Part shown: one piece after another, positions 9,973 to 20,133 of the stretch
How the letters are laid out: each line of letters starts with the position of its first letter
Position numbering within the stretch: the first letter of the stretch is position 1
NCBI RefSeq assembly: GCF_000706625.1
Contig: NZ_KL407334.1
Location: 602,024 to 666,023, forward strand
DNA length: 64,000 nt
Direction: 5' to 3'
Source: Bartonella koehlerae C-29
GTDB taxonomy: Bacteria > Pseudomonadota > Alphaproteobacteria > Rhizobiales > Rhizobiaceae
Program-made: the position numbers and the translations under genes
Notes under the pieces: generated by a model
Seen by the model: the letters and a program-made list of their open reading frames with translations, nothing else
Database searches by the model: none
What the model was told of the DNA's origin: nothing

Positions 9973-10380
9973 TTAATCATAATCCCCTGAATCACAATTT
10001 GTTCCAATAACTTTTCTCTTCGTAATATTTTTAAAAGTGTATTTTCCTGACGAAGGGAAGCTTAAATCAAGAGATTTTACACCGTTAAGCGTAAATACCT
10101 TATTTTCTTTATCATGCGTTATTTTCTTTTCATCGTCAGCTACAATTTTTAGTTTATCCAAATCAGAAGGAGTAGAGTACGATAAAGTAAATGACACTTT
10201 CTTTGGTTTGAATGCCTTGCAAGAATATTCAACGCCTTGATGTACTGTATCACCTGCTCTAATAGTAACACTTTCATTTAAATCAAAATTCCATTTTTTT
10301 TCACTAAATCCAGCAAACGCAACAGTGGAACACGCAAGAATATTTGCAGCAACTAATCCTTGAGTAAAAATTTTTTTCAT
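9973..10380 (-). CDS. Small secreted protein of unknown function
   Basis: A 135-residue protein with a clear Sec signal peptide: KK at the N-terminus, a hydrophobic core and cleavage likely after VAFA (about residue 23). The mature part is about 110 residues, rich in Lys, Ser and Asp. It has two cysteines (in EYSCKAF and GTNCDSGD) that could form one disulfide in the periplasm, and its alternating pattern suggests a small beta fold. I recognise no family. It has its own terminator and stands alone between long spacers, so it is probably a single-gene transcript. The intact frame, signal peptide and terminator argue that it is real. It is probably a lineage-specific Bartonella protein (inference). 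Confidence 0.75.
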   Translation of the reverse strand: MKKIFTQGLVAANILACSTVAFAGFSEKKWNFDLNESVTIRAGDTVHQGVEYSCKAFKPKKVSFTLSYSTPSDLDKLKIVADDEKKITHDKENKVFTLNGVKSLDLSFPSSGKYTFKNITKRKVIGTNCDSGDYD

Positions 10381-10852
10381 TATATTTTCCCCTCTTATCC
10401 TAAAATATCAATTAATTATAAATCAGTTTTTATAAATATGAAAGATTGAATTTAACTCAGAAATGCAGAGCTAAATTGCTCTTTTAACTTTATAAAACCT
10501 CTTAAAATTATTCCATTTTGAGATAAACTATCCTAGAAACATCATTTGTATTCTAAAGGAATTATCTCTTATATGAGGGATATGAATAGTCACAGAAACT
10601 CTTGTTTTTGGTGCGTGCATTGTTTCTTTAGTATTGGTTTCGTTTTGGCTGAATTGATGTCCATTTTTTGCAAGAATATTATAGGGATAATTTGAACATT
10701 TTGATAGATGCTGCCACTTATTTTGTTCTTTAGTATCCATAACAAAAAGCTACCCCCGAAAAGAAGGACCTTTCTTCCTAGGATATTATATCATGAGAGA
10801 TTTTTAGGATACTCTTCAATGTCCACGGGAAATTGTACAATTTAATTGATTT

Positions 10853-11716
10853 TTATATGCGTGATCTCCAATCATTTTTAGCAGGATAAATGCCAATAAT
10901 GCGCAATTCAGCAGAAAAGAAAGACAGCTCATCTAGGGCGAGTTGCATCATGGGGTCTTCAGGATGCCCTTCAATGTCGACAAAAAATTGTGTTGCATTA
11001 AAATTGCCACCAATTTGGTAGCTTTCTAATTTTGTCATATTAATGCCGTTTGTGGCAAATCCTCCCATAGCTTTATAAAGTGCAGCTGGAACATTGCGGA
11101 CTCGAAAAAGAAGGCTAGTGATAATTTTTTCGCCATTTTGGGGTTTGGGTACATGCCGTTGAGACCGTGAAAGGATGACAAAACGGGTAATATTATGAGG
11201 GCTATCTTCAACATTTTTTTCGAGAATATCAAGTCCATAGAGTTCTGCTGCGATCAGAGGTGCTAAGGCTGCTTGTGAACGCTTCCCGTTTTTTTTAATA
11301 AATTTTGCAGCTCCAGCTGTATCAACAGAAATGACAGGTTGCCAGCCATTATTACGGATGATTTTACGGCATTGTGCCAGGGCATGCGCGTGACTATGAA
11401 CGGTTTCAATTTCTGTATGTGTAACACCGGGTAAAACCATTAATTGAAAATGAATAGGCAAAAAATATTCATCAATAATATAGAGAGATGATTGTGGTAA
11501 AAGGTGATGAATATCGGCAACGCGGCCAGCAAGAGTATTTTCAATAGGAATCATAGCAAGATCAGCTTGTCCACTTTCTACTAAGTTAAGCGCATCTTCA
11601 AAAGTTGTTGAGGGTAGAGCATCCATATTGGGAAACATATTAGAACAGGCGATATGGGAATTAGCGCCATATTCTCCTTGGAATGAGATTTTATTGGTTT
11701 TTTTAAGTGTCTTCAT
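10853..11716 (-). CDS. pheA: Prephenate dehydratase
   Basis: A 287-residue stand-alone prephenate dehydratase converting prephenate to phenylpyruvate in phenylalanine synthesis. It opens with [16 protein letters not shown], the family start motif, and has the substrate-site segment [30 protein letters not shown] corresponds to the conserved block with the catalytic Thr region, and [10 protein letters not shown] closes the catalytic domain. The C-terminal ACT domain ([32 protein letters not shown]) should bind phenylalanine for feedback control. Its ATG overlaps the kdsB stop (ATGA), so the two genes are translationally coupled. Order kdsB-pheA next to a divergent cytochrome c gene is the rhizobial pattern. 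Confidence 0.96.
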   Translation of the reverse strand: MKTLKKTNKISFQGEYGANSHIACSNMFPNMDALPSTTFEDALNLVESGQADLAMIPIENTLAGRVADIHHLLPQSSLYIIDEYFLPIHFQLMVLPGVTHTEIETVHSHAHALAQCRKIIRNNGWQPVISVDTAGAAKFIKKNGKRSQAALAPLIAAELYGLDILEKNVEDSPHNITRFVILSRSQRHVPKPQNGEKIITSLLFRVRNVPAALYKAMGGFATNGINMTKLESYQIGGNFNATQFFVDIEGHPEDPMMQLALDELSFFSAELRIIGIYPAKNDWRSRI

Positions 11717-12444
11717 GCTAAAATCTTGCGTACCCTCTCGAGATCACGTTGTGTATCGACCCCTAAGGGAATTGTATCGACTATTTCCACATCGATACGC
11801 ATATTATGCTCTAGTGCGCGTAATTGTTCAAGTTTTTCACGTTGCTCTAGTGGAGAGGGTTTAAGCGCTACAAATTTCTCGAGTGCTTCGCGTCGATAGG
11901 CATATATCCCAATATGATGGTACAGGGGACCATCTCCATAAGGCGCTGTCGCGCGGGTAAAATAAAGAGCACGAAAACGATTATGAGAAAGCGGTGTACC
12001 AATAATTTTGACAATATTCGGATCTGTTTTTTCATCTTCTTCAACGATTTTTGCACCCAAAGTTGCAATATCAGTTAAGCTATTTTCTAAAGGGCGTAAA
12101 GAACTAATGATGTCATGGGGCGTTATCGTTGGCAGGTCACCTTGTACATTCAAAATGGCATTGTAGCGTCGTTCAGGATCAATATGGATTAAAGCTTCAT
12201 AAATACGATCAGATCCAGATTTATGATCACGACATGTTATGATACATTCATATCCATAAGCGGTAACGGTTGTGGCGATATCATTATGATCTGTTGCAAC
12301 GATAATACGCTCGAATGCGGCTTTTTTTGCCTGTTCAGCAACATGAACAATCATTGGCTTTCCAGCAATCTCTGCCAGAGCTTTTTGAGGAAGGCGGGTT
12401 GAGCCTATACGAGCGGGAATGAGAATAATTGGTTCAAGAGCCAT
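11713..12444 (-). CDS. kdsB: 3-deoxy-manno-octulosonate cytidylyltransferase (CMP-KDO synthetase)
   Basis: A 243-residue cytosolic nucleotidyltransferase activating KDO with CTP for lipopolysaccharide inner-core synthesis. It begins [25 protein letters not shown], the nucleotide-binding signature, and has the conserved NVQGDLP metal-site block and [13 protein letters not shown]. Length matches the family (about 250). It provides the donor for WaaA, encoded at 49.2-50.6 kb in this window. Its stop overlaps the pheA start by 4 bp. Confidence 0.96.
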   Translation of the reverse strand: MALEPIILIPARIGSTRLPQKALAEIAGKPMIVHVAEQAKKAAFERIIVATDHNDIATTVTAYGYECIITCRDHKSGSDRIYEALIHIDPERRYNAILNVQGDLPTITPHDIISSLRPLENSLTDIATLGAKIVEEDEKTDPNIVKIIGTPLSHNRFRALYFTRATAPYGDGPLYHHIGIYAYRREALEKFVALKPSPLEQREKLEQLRALEHNMRIDVEIVDTIPLGVDTQRDLERVRKILA

Positions 12445-12550
12445 TGCAAAGTTCCAAATATTGTGTGTATGATGTGTTTATAATGTTGTGTATTATATGG
12501 AAAAAGCTTAAACTAAAAGCAGGAATGACGATATAAATGTCTGAGTTTTT

Positions 12551-13108
12551 ATGAATCGCTCGAGAATTGTCTATTTTGTTTTTGCTTGCTTATTTTTGCT
12601 GATTGTCTTGGTGGGGATTTCCATACTAAGCAACACGATTTATGATAATTCTACATCGGTTCAACCTTCTAAGGTTACAAAAAATGATAGACTCAAAGAG
12701 AAACAGCAGATATCTGATACTCCTTTATCATTAAACGATCGTCTCCGACAAGCCAATCTTGAAAATGGGCGTAAGATTTTTCGTCAATGTGCTCTATGCC
12801 ATACCTCGGGGCGTCATGAATCTAGTCGTGTTGGTCCAGCACTTTGGGGGATAGTTGACCGTCCTTTAGCAGCTAGGACAGATTTTGTTTATTCACGTAT
12901 ATTGCGTGCAAATTCTGATCAGAGATGGAATTTTGTGGCTTTGGATCGTTATTTGCAATCACCACGTGAAGCGTTTCCAGGAACAATTATGTCTTTTCCT
13001 GGGATCAAAAATGACCAAGATCGTGCTGATCTTTTGCTTTATTTACGGGGTTTATCTGCTGATCCTATTCCCTTACCAATGGATAAAAAAGAAGACAAGC
13101 CAGGCTGA
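12551..13108 (+). CDS. cycM: Membrane-anchored c-type cytochrome (CycM-like)
   Basis: A 185-residue protein with an uncleaved N-terminal membrane anchor (VYFVFACLFLLIVLVGISIL) and a class I cytochrome c domain on the periplasmic side. The haem-attachment motif CALCH is near residue 77, the family sequence RVGPALWGIVDRP follows, and the Met ligand is probably in GTIMSFPGI. Between anchor and domain is a polar linker. In rhizobia CycM, encoded beside kdsB/pheA, carries electrons between the bc1 complex and the aa3 oxidase, and the position here is the same, divergent from kdsB with a 106-bp spacer. Function is inferred from synteny and domain order. Confidence 0.87.
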   Translation: MNRSRIVYFVFACLFLLIVLVGISILSNTIYDNSTSVQPSKVTKNDRLKEKQQISDTPLSLNDRLRQANLENGRKIFRQCALCHTSGRHESSRVGPALWGIVDRPLAARTDFVYSRILRANSDQRWNFVALDRYLQSPREAFPGTIMSFPGIKNDQDRADLLLYLRGLSADPIPLPMDKKEDKPG

Positions 13109-13239
13109 ACTATGTCAGAAGCGCCTATTTTATGAAGAGGTGCAATTGTTTGTAATTTGAGTTTCATAGATTTATCAAAAAAGATGTATCATTATTTTAA
13201 ATTGACTCGATCGACTGTATCGGAAAGTGAAAATAAAAA

Positions 13240-14361
13240 ATGGTGGTCTATATTCTCCGGCGTCTTTTTCTGCTTATACCGACACTGATTGGTATTTTAA
13301 CAGTCACCTTTATTATTATTCAATTTACACCAGGAGGACCTATTGAAAATATTATTGCTCAGTTACAAGGAATAGGCGGTGATGCTGTAGGACGAGTGGG
13401 TGGTGGGAGTGATCTTGGTCTTTCTTCTGATGTTGTTTTGGATGGCGCAGCTGTTGAATTGTCTTCTTCTGGAGTTTTTAAGTATCGTGGTGCGCAAGGA
13501 TTGGATCCAGAATTTATTGCCAAGCTCGAAAAGCAATTTGGATTTGATAAGCCGCCTTTGGAGCGTTATTTGACGATGCTGGGTCGTTATCTGCGTTTTG
13601 ATTTTGGCAATTCTTATATACAAGGACGTTCAGTTATTGAATTGATTAAGAGTGCTTTACCCGTTTCTCTTTCGCTTGGGTTTTGGCAATTGTTGATTTC
13701 ATACTCTATTTCTATACCGTTAGGAATTCAGAAAGCTCTTAAAGAAGGTGCGCCTTTTGATGTATGGACAAGTGCACTTATCATTATTGGCTATGCCATT
13801 CCGAGTTTTCTCTTTGGTATTTTTTTAATGGTTTTTTTTGCTGGAGGGTCTTTTTTAAATTGGTTTCCGTTAAGCCATTTAACGTCTGATAATTTTGACC
13901 AATTATCCTTTGGAGGTAAAATATTAGATTACCTTTATCATTTGGTTCTTCCGTTAACTGCAATGATCATTTCTTCTTTTGCTACAACGACCCTGCTAAC
14001 AAAAAATTGCTTTCTAGAAGAAATTCGTCAACAATATGTTATTACAGCACGCGCTAAAGGTTTAAGTGAACGCTCAGTTCTTTATGGCCATGTTTTTCGT
14101 AATGCAATTTTAATTGTGGTTGCCAGTTTTCCTGCAACTTTTATGGCATCATTTTTTAGCGGATCTTTGTTGATTGAAATGCTCTATTCATTAAATGGTA
14201 TGGGGCTTTTAAGTTATACGTCTATTGTCAATCGTGATTATTCTGTTGTATTTGCTTCTCTTTATATTTTTTCGCTCATTAGTCTGATTGTGAGTCTCAT
14301 TTCTGATATCGTTTATATGTTCATTGATCCACGTATTGATTTTGATAAAAAGGATTTGTGA
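13240..14361 (+). CDS. yejB: Peptide/microcin C-type ABC transporter permease YejB
   Basis: A 373-residue inner-membrane permease of the DppB/OppB class. It begins YILRRLFLLIPTLIGILTVTFIIIQF with the FTPGGP motif typical of this class, has a long periplasmic loop (about residues 40-110), and the ABC-contact EAA loop is seen as ITARAKGLSERSVLYGHVFRNA near residue 275. The loop length fits YejB and not OppB. It is followed by yejE (overlap TGATG) and yejF. The substrate-binding gene yejA, normally upstream, is not present; the upstream gene is a cytochrome c. Confidence 0.93.
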   Translation: MVVYILRRLFLLIPTLIGILTVTFIIIQFTPGGPIENIIAQLQGIGGDAVGRVGGGSDLGLSSDVVLDGAAVELSSSGVFKYRGAQGLDPEFIAKLEKQFGFDKPPLERYLTMLGRYLRFDFGNSYIQGRSVIELIKSALPVSLSLGFWQLLISYSISIPLGIQKALKEGAPFDVWTSALIIIGYAIPSFLFGIFLMVFFAGGSFLNWFPLSHLTSDNFDQLSFGGKILDYLYHLVLPLTAMIISSFATTTLLTKNCFLEEIRQQYVITARAKGLSERSVLYGHVFRNAILIVVASFPATFMASFFSGSLLIEMLYSLNGMGLLSYTSIVNRDYSVVFASLYIFSLISLIVSLISDIVYMFIDPRIDFDKKDL

Positions 14362-15503
14362 TGCAAGAGACAAAAGGTAAATGTGCGCAAAGTTCTAAGT
14401 TGCAGAAAGAGTCTTTTTTTTCTCCCTTAAATGTACGTCGTTGGCACAATTTTAAGCAAAATCGCCGGGGTTGGTGGTCTTTATGGCTCTTTTTATTTTT
14501 GTGTTTTTGTTCTTTTTCGGCAGAGTTCATTGCTAATGATCGGCCAATTATTGCTTCTTATAAAAGGGAGCTGCTTTTTCCTATTTTTTTTGATTATCCT
14601 GATGAAAAGTTTGGTGGAAATTTAGCCGTAGCGGATTTTCGCGATCCTTTTATTCAAAATGAAATTGCTAAGCACGGTTGGGCGTTGTGGCCGCTAGTGC
14701 GTTATTCCTACAACACAGTTGTGGGGAATAGAACGGTAGCATTGGCTCCACCTTTTTGGCTTCAAAGTAAAGAGGAACGTTGTATCAATTATGCGCAGGG
14801 AAGTGCTGATCCAGAATGTACAATAAGCCGATGGAATTGGCTTGGAACAGACGATCTGACACGTGATATTTTCGCCCGCGTTTTATACGGTTTTAGAGTA
14901 TCGATAGTCTTTAGTATTCTTTTAACGGTTGCTTCCACGATCATTGGTGTAACAGCAGGTGCTATTCAGGGATATTTTGGTGGTTGGATTGATTTAATCT
15001 TTCAGCGCTTGATTGAAATATGGTCTTCAGTACCGTCACTTTATCTAGTTATTATCATGGCTGCGGTTTTGGCACAGGGCTTTTGGGTATTATTGGGAGT
15101 TATGCTCCTGTTTCAATGGGTGATATTGGTTGGTGTGGTGCGGGCAGAGTTTTTGCGTGCCCGCAATTTTACCTATGTTAATGCCGCACGTGCTTTAGGA
15201 ATTCCTAATAGCACTATTATGATGCGGCACTTATTACCTAATGCGATGGTTGCTGCCTTGACCTATATGCCCTTTTTGTTAACATCGGGTGTTTCATTAC
15301 TTACATCACTTGATTATTTGGGATTTGGTCTTCCTCCTGGTTATGCTTCTTTAGGTGAATTGATGCGGCAGGCTACCACTAATTTGAACGCTCCTTGGAT
15401 TGGTATTGCAGGGTTTATTGTTATTGCTGTTATGTTGTCGTTGTTGGCATTTATTGGTGAAGCAGCGCGCGATGCTTTTGATCCGCGGAAGACATTACAA
15501 TGA
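14361..15503 (+). CDS. yejE: Peptide/microcin C-type ABC transporter permease YejE
   Basis: A 380-residue second permease of the Yej system (DppC class). After a cytoplasmic N-terminal segment (FKQNRRGWWSLWLFLFL) there is a large periplasmic loop (about residues 50-160) with the YejE-type WNWLGTDDLTRDIFARVLYGFR. The membrane domain contains the EAA loop YVNAARALGIPNSTIMMRHLLPNA and SLDYLGFGLPPGYASLGEL. The start is taken as the ATG at 14361, which overlaps the yejB stop and has AAGGA 6 bp upstream; a GTG at 14358 is also in frame. The gene overlaps yejF by 4 bp (ATGA). Confidence 0.93.
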   Translation: MQETKGKCAQSSKLQKESFFSPLNVRRWHNFKQNRRGWWSLWLFLFLCFCSFSAEFIANDRPIIASYKRELLFPIFFDYPDEKFGGNLAVADFRDPFIQNEIAKHGWALWPLVRYSYNTVVGNRTVALAPPFWLQSKEERCINYAQGSADPECTISRWNWLGTDDLTRDIFARVLYGFRVSIVFSILLTVASTIIGVTAGAIQGYFGGWIDLIFQRLIEIWSSVPSLYLVIIMAAVLAQGFWVLLGVMLLFQWVILVGVVRAEFLRARNFTYVNAARALGIPNSTIMMRHLLPNAMVAALTYMPFLLTSGVSLLTSLDYLGFGLPPGYASLGELMRQATTNLNAPWIGIAGFIVIAVMLSLLAFIGEAARDAFDPRKTLQ

Positions 15504-17110
15504 CGAATTTGCTTTCAGTTCGTGATCTTTCAATTGCATTGTACCAAGGGCAAGAACAAAGATACATTCTTGAACAAGTTGCTTTTGAAATTAAAGAAGG
15601 GGAGACAGTTGCTCTGGTGGGAGAATCCGGTTCTGGAAAATCGATAACAGCATTGTCTATTTTGCAATTATTACCTTTTTTTAAAACGCTTTATCAATCG
15701 GGAGAAATTCTCTTTAATAATAAGGATTTATTAAAACAGAAAGAAGAAGATTTGCGTAAAGTCCGTGGTAAAGATATTGCTATGATTTTTCAGGAGCCGA
15801 TGACCGCTCTTAATCCTTTGCATAATGTAGAACGCCAAATCGGTGAAGTTATCAGAATGCATTCAGATATAACAAATCAATCACTGCGTGCGCATATTAT
15901 TGATTTGCTAGCACAAGTAGGAATTCATGAACCGCAGAAACGTTTGGAGTCATTTCCTCACGAATTGTCAGGTGGGCAACGGCAACGTGTGATGATTGCA
16001 ATGGCGCTTGCCAATAGTCCACGATTATTGATTGCTGATGAGCCAACAACGGCGCTTGATGTGACTGTTCAAGCACGCATTCTTGAGCTTTTGGTACACC
16101 TTAAAAAGCAAAACAATATGTCGATGCTTTTTATTACTCATAACTTAGCTATTGTGCGTCGTATTGCGGATCGCGTTTATGTGATGAGGAAGGGAAAAAT
16201 TGTTGAAAGTAGTTCAACTAATCAATTGTTTGCAAATCCCCAACAGTTCTATACAAAACAATTGTTAGCAGCAGAACCTAAAGGCCATCCTCTTCAAGTG
16301 GACAAGAATGCGCCCATTTTGATGCAAGGTAAGAAAGTTCGTGTTTGGTTTCCGATTAAAAAGGGTCTATTGCGCCGCACAAAGGGTTATTTAAAAGCTG
16401 TTCAGGATATAAATGTTACAATTCGTGTTGGTCAAACACTTGGTGTTGTAGGAGAATCGGGTTCAGGAAAAACAACATTAGGGCTTGCACTGATACGGAT
16501 GTTATCTTCCAAGGGACAAATTATTTTTGATGATATTGATATCAGCAATTTTACTTTTAAGAAAATGAGTTCTTTGCGCCGTTATATTCAGATTGTTTTT
16601 CAAGATCCTTTCGGTTCACTTTCTCCGCGTATGCCTGTGAGTGAAATTATTGCTGAAGGATTATCAGTTCATGAACCAAGGCTTTCTTATTCTGAACGCA
16701 ATGACCGTGTGATTGAAGCTTTACATGAGGTTAATCTCGACCCTTCTACTCGTTATCGTTATCCTCATGAGTTTTCTGGTGGGCAAAGACAGCGAATTGC
16801 TCTTGCACGTGCAATCATCCTCAAACCTCGCTTTATTATGCTTGATGAACCAACGTCTTCTCTTGATGTAAATGTGCAGGCACAGATCATTAATCTTTTA
16901 CTTCATCTGCAAAAAAAATATCATTTGGGTTATCTGTTTATTAGCCATGATTTAAAAGTTATCAGAGCGCTTGCACATGAAGTGATTGTTATGCGCAATG
17001 GAGAAATGGTTGAATATAGCTCTGCTGATCATATTTTTTCTCGTCCCCAAAAGTCTTACACACAAAGCTTGATGGCTGCTGCATTCGCATTGGAATCTGA
17101 TCGGTTATAA
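15500..17110 (+). CDS. yejF: Peptide/microcin C-type ABC transporter ATPase YejF (two fused ATPase domains)
   Basis: A 536-residue cytosolic protein with two complete ABC ATPase domains, the double form typical of YejF. The first has Walker A GESGSGKS (near residue 41), signature LSGGQRQR and Walker [13 protein letters not shown]. The second, after about residue 270, has [17 protein letters not shown] and [12 protein letters not shown]. It would power the YejBE permease for oligopeptide or microcin C-like uptake. Its last 55 bp overlap the 3' end of the convergent thiF/moeB-like gene on the opposite strand. Confidence 0.95.
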   Translation: MTNLLSVRDLSIALYQGQEQRYILEQVAFEIKEGETVALVGESGSGKSITALSILQLLPFFKTLYQSGEILFNNKDLLKQKEEDLRKVRGKDIAMIFQEPMTALNPLHNVERQIGEVIRMHSDITNQSLRAHIIDLLAQVGIHEPQKRLESFPHELSGGQRQRVMIAMALANSPRLLIADEPTTALDVTVQARILELLVHLKKQNNMSMLFITHNLAIVRRIADRVYVMRKGKIVESSSTNQLFANPQQFYTKQLLAAEPKGHPLQVDKNAPILMQGKKVRVWFPIKKGLLRRTKGYLKAVQDINVTIRVGQTLGVVGESGSGKTTLGLALIRMLSSKGQIIFDDIDISNFTFKKMSSLRRYIQIVFQDPFGSLSPRMPVSEIIAEGLSVHEPRLSYSERNDRVIEALHEVNLDPSTRYRYPHEFSGGQRQRIALARAIILKPRFIMLDEPTSSLDVNVQAQIINLLLHLQKKYHLGYLFISHDLKVIRALAHEVIVMRNGEMVEYSSADHIFSRPQKSYTQSLMAAAFALESDRL

Positions 17111-17844
17111 GTAATGATTTTAAATTGCGCTGACAATCCATTATAAAGGAGAATTTTCCCTACTAAAGGTTCACCGATGTTTGTGATAAGTTTAATGGCT
17201 TCCATTGCTTGGAGTGTACCGATGACTCCGGGTAAAACGCCGATAATTCCAGTTTCAGCACATGTTGGGAGGGTGCCGGGAGCTGGTGGATTTGGGAATA
17301 AATCACGATAGTGAGGGTTATTGTCTTTATAAGGCATGAGCACCGTCAAGGAGCCATCAAAACGTTCTACAGAACCGCTTATTAAAGGTTTGGCACATTG
17401 GGCTGCATGATCAGCAAGCAGATAGCGTGTGGCAAAATTATCACTTCCATCAACGATGATGTGATAGGCGTTGAGCAGTTTATCCACATTACTTTTATCT
17501 AAGCGTAGATTGTATTTTTCAACCGTAACATGAGGGTTTATTGCGTTTATAGTAGCTTTAGCACTGTCAGTTTTACACTGGTTAATCGTATTTGTTTTAT
17601 GAATCACTTGGCGTTGTAAATTGGAAAGCGAAACGATATCGTCGTCAACAATTCCAAGGGTGCCAACGCCAGCAGCCGCCAAATATGTAAGAACAGGGGC
17701 ACCTAGACCGCCTGCACCAACAACCAGAACACGTGCAGTTTTGAGCTTTTGTTGTCCCACACCACCAATTTCGGGCAAAATGATGTGACGTGCGTAGCGT
17801 TTTATTTCTTCACTGCTTAATTTTGTATTAGCTTCTTGTATCAT
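17056..17844 (-). CDS. E1-like adenylyltransferase of the ThiF/MoeB/HesA family
   Basis: A 262-residue enzyme that adenylates the C-terminus of a ubiquitin-like sulfur carrier (ThiS or MoaD type). The Rossmann ATP-site VLVVGAGGLGAPVLTYLAAAGVG is at about residues 39-61, with the arginine in SLSNLQRQVIH and the metal aspartate in IVDGSDNFATRYL. The cysteine-containing TCAETGIIGVLPGVIG matches the MoeB/ThiF active-site loop. The structural zinc CxxC pairs usual in this family appear missing: the first site reads PHYRDLFP where many members have PCYRCLFP, and no second pair is seen at the C-terminus. Whether it serves thiamine or molybdopterin synthesis cannot be told from this window. Its 3' end overlaps yejF by 55 bp. 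Confidence 0.88.
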   Translation of the reverse strand: MIQEANTKLSSEEIKRYARHIILPEIGGVGQQKLKTARVLVVGAGGLGAPVLTYLAAAGVGTLGIVDDDIVSLSNLQRQVIHKTNTINQCKTDSAKATINAINPHVTVEKYNLRLDKSNVDKLLNAYHIIVDGSDNFATRYLLADHAAQCAKPLISGSVERFDGSLTVLMPYKDNNPHYRDLFPNPPAPGTLPTCAETGIIGVLPGVIGTLQAMEAIKLITNIGEPLVGKILLYNGLSAQFKIITYNRSDSNANAAAIKLCV

Positions 17845-17931
17845 AGATTTTCTCTTGTCATAGTTTTTTATAGTTTACTAAGTTTATGGCGCATAGATTA
17901 GTCTGCTTTCAGTTATAGGGAGGTTTTATTC

Positions 17932-18870
17932 ATGAAGATTGCCATTCAAATGGATCATATTTCAACACTTCAAATTCAAGGGGATACGACATTTGCACTT
18001 GCTTTAGCAGCACAGGAACGTGGACACTCACTCTTTCATTATACACCAGATCGTTTGTTTATGCGCGATGGTTGTGTGATTGTAAAATTAGAAGCATTGA
18101 CAGTACATGATAAAGAAGGAAACCATTACCAATTGGGGAAACCTATCCGCATGCAGTTAATGGATATGGATGTGGTTCTTTTACGTCAAGATCCTCCCTT
18201 TGATCTCAATTATATCACCACGACTCATTTATTAGAACGTGTTCATCCTAAGACATTGGTTGTGAATGATCCGGCATGGGTGCGCAATAGTCCAGAAAAA
18301 ATTTTTGTAACTGAATTTCCTGATTTAATGCCAGAAACATTAATTACGAAAGACATTGAAGAAATAATGGCTTTTAGAGCTACCTTTGGTGACATTATTA
18401 TCAAACCACTTTACGGCAATGGGGGAGCGGGTGTTTTCCATTTAAAACAGGATGATCGCAATTTAGCATCACTGTTGGAAATTTTTGCACAAATTTATCG
18501 AGAACCTTTTATTATTCAGCAGTATTTGGATGCCGTGCGAAAAGGGGATAAACGAATTATTTTGCTTGATGGTAAACCTGTTGGAGCGATTAATCGAATT
18601 GCAGCACAAACAGATGCGCGCTCTAATATGCATGTTGGAGGGCGGGCGGAAAATATTGATTTAACAAAACGTGATTATGAAATTTGCCAACGCATTGGTC
18701 CAGCTTTAAAGGAACGTGGTCTTCTTCTTGTGGGGATTGATGTCATTGGAGATTATATCACAGAGATCAATGTAACATCTCCTACTGGCATTCGTGAAAT
18801 TAAGAGTTTTGGTGGCACGGATATCGCGCATCTCTTTTGGGATATCATTGAGTTCAAGCATTCAAATTAA
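17932..18870 (+). CDS. gshB: Glutathione synthetase
   Basis: A 312-residue ATP-grasp enzyme that joins gamma-glutamylcysteine and glycine. It starts [13 protein letters not shown], as in proteobacterial GshB, and contains [20 protein letters not shown] and [12 protein letters not shown]. The ATP-grasp core reads [16 protein letters not shown], then [19 protein letters not shown]. The C-terminal metal and substrate loop is [25 protein letters not shown]. Full length. A strong ribosome-binding site (GGGAGG) precedes the ATG. It stands alone, facing away from thiF with an 87-bp gap. Confidence 0.97.
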   Translation: MKIAIQMDHISTLQIQGDTTFALALAAQERGHSLFHYTPDRLFMRDGCVIVKLEALTVHDKEGNHYQLGKPIRMQLMDMDVVLLRQDPPFDLNYITTTHLLERVHPKTLVVNDPAWVRNSPEKIFVTEFPDLMPETLITKDIEEIMAFRATFGDIIIKPLYGNGGAGVFHLKQDDRNLASLLEIFAQIYREPFIIQQYLDAVRKGDKRIILLDGKPVGAINRIAAQTDARSNMHVGGRAENIDLTKRDYEICQRIGPALKERGLLLVGIDVIGDYITEINVTSPTGIREIKSFGGTDIAHLFWDIIEFKHSN

Positions 18871-19020
18871 TTTTTTTCATTAAGAGCTAAAAGATAATTT
18901 TATCAGAAAAATTATGAATATTATTTTTTTATGTTTGTTATGCTGCAAATGTGAATTAGAATTCAGATGATCATAGAGTACGAATAAAAGGTCTTGATTC
19001 ACATGCGAGGGAGTTTATGG

Positions 19021-20067
19021 ATGATCAGATTATTATCCGTTGGAGTAGGAGTGTTTTTTGCCGTTTTGTTTTCAGTGCATGTTGGAAATGCACGCGATCA
19101 AATTCAGATAACTGGTTCGTCTACCGTTTTACCGTATCAAAAAATTGTTGCTGAGATATTTGGAGAAATTTACCCCTATTTTAAGGTTCCAGTGATCGAA
19201 TCAGGTGGAACGGGGGCTGGTATTAAAGAGTTTTGCCGTGGCATTGGGGAGAATGCAATTGATATTGTGAATGCTTCGCGGGCAATGAAGGTCAGTGAAT
19301 TACAGTCTTGTTTTGGTGCTGGTGTAAAAGATATTGAAGAAATACGTATTGGATATGATGGTATTGTTTTTGCAACAGATATAAATGGTCCTGATTGGAA
19401 ATTACAGCCAGTGGATGTTTATAGAGCGCTTGCTGCTCGGATTATGAGAGACGGAAAATTGCAACCCAATAACGTTTCAAAATGGAGTGCAGTTAATAGT
19501 GCTCTTCCTAGTTGGACGATAGCAGCTTATATTCCTGGGGAAAAGCATGGAACGCGTGAAGTTTTTGAAGAAAAATTGTTAGCTACGGGCTGTAAGGAGA
19601 GTGGAGCAGTGGATGCAATGAAGTCTTTGGGGATGGATGATAAGGCAATACACGCTGCTTGTATTGCTGTGCGTAAGGATGGTAAAGCCATAGATATTGA
19701 AGGTGATTATTCTGAAACATTTGCGCGTTTAACTTCTAATAAAACAGGGGTTGGTGTTTTTGGTTTGTCTTTTTATCAAAATAATGTTGATAGATTAAAG
19801 GTTGCAGATATTAGTGGTTTTACACCAACTGTTGAAACAATCTCTAGTGGCGAATATCCAGTTTCTCGTTCACTTTTCTTCTATGTTAAGAAAGCGCATT
19901 TAGGTATTGTTTCAGGTTTGCGGGAATATGTAGACTTTTTTCTTTCTGATCAAATGATTGGTCCCAATGGTCCGTTAGCTGAATATGGTTTGGTCGTTGC
20001 TTCTGAAAAAGAGCGCCAAGCGCAGCGTTCTGCTTTTTCTGCTGGTAGAGTGATGAGTTTAAAATAA
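19021..20067 (+). CDS. pstS: Phosphate ABC transporter periplasmic binding protein PstS
   Basis: A high-affinity phosphate-binding protein, 348 residues from the ATG at 19021, with a Sec signal peptide ending near VGNA. The phosphate-site loop ITGSSTVLPY follows directly, and ESGGTGAGIKEFCRG and YIPGEKHGTREVFEE supply other ligands seen in this family. I chose 19021 because GAGGGAG lies 7 bp before it. In-frame ATG at 19003 and TTG at 18994 are alternatives and would only lengthen the leader. First gene of pstSCAB-phoU. I looked for a PHO box (two CTGTCAT-like repeats) in 18871-19000 and saw none that is convincing. Confidence 0.94.
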   Translation: MIRLLSVGVGVFFAVLFSVHVGNARDQIQITGSSTVLPYQKIVAEIFGEIYPYFKVPVIESGGTGAGIKEFCRGIGENAIDIVNASRAMKVSELQSCFGAGVKDIEEIRIGYDGIVFATDINGPDWKLQPVDVYRALAARIMRDGKLQPNNVSKWSAVNSALPSWTIAAYIPGEKHGTREVFEEKLLATGCKESGAVDAMKSLGMDDKAIHAACIAVRKDGKAIDIEGDYSETFARLTSNKTGVGVFGLSFYQNNVDRLKVADISGFTPTVETISSGEYPVSRSLFFYVKKAHLGIVSGLREYVDFFLSDQMIGPNGPLAEYGLVVASEKERQAQRSAFSAGRVMSLK

Positions 20068-20133
20068 TTTTCTGGATTTACCGGTGTAGGAGTTTTTTTT
20101 TGTGCTGCTTTATTTATAAAATTGAAAGACAAT

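Noticed and set aside
10528..10740. 70-codon minus-strand frame
   Set aside because: No signal peptide, no family pattern, no good ribosome-binding site, and it sits in spacer DNA; probably chance.
18871..19020. Possible PHO box before pstS
   Set aside because: No pair of CTGTCAT-like repeats 11 bp apart was found by eye; not annotated.
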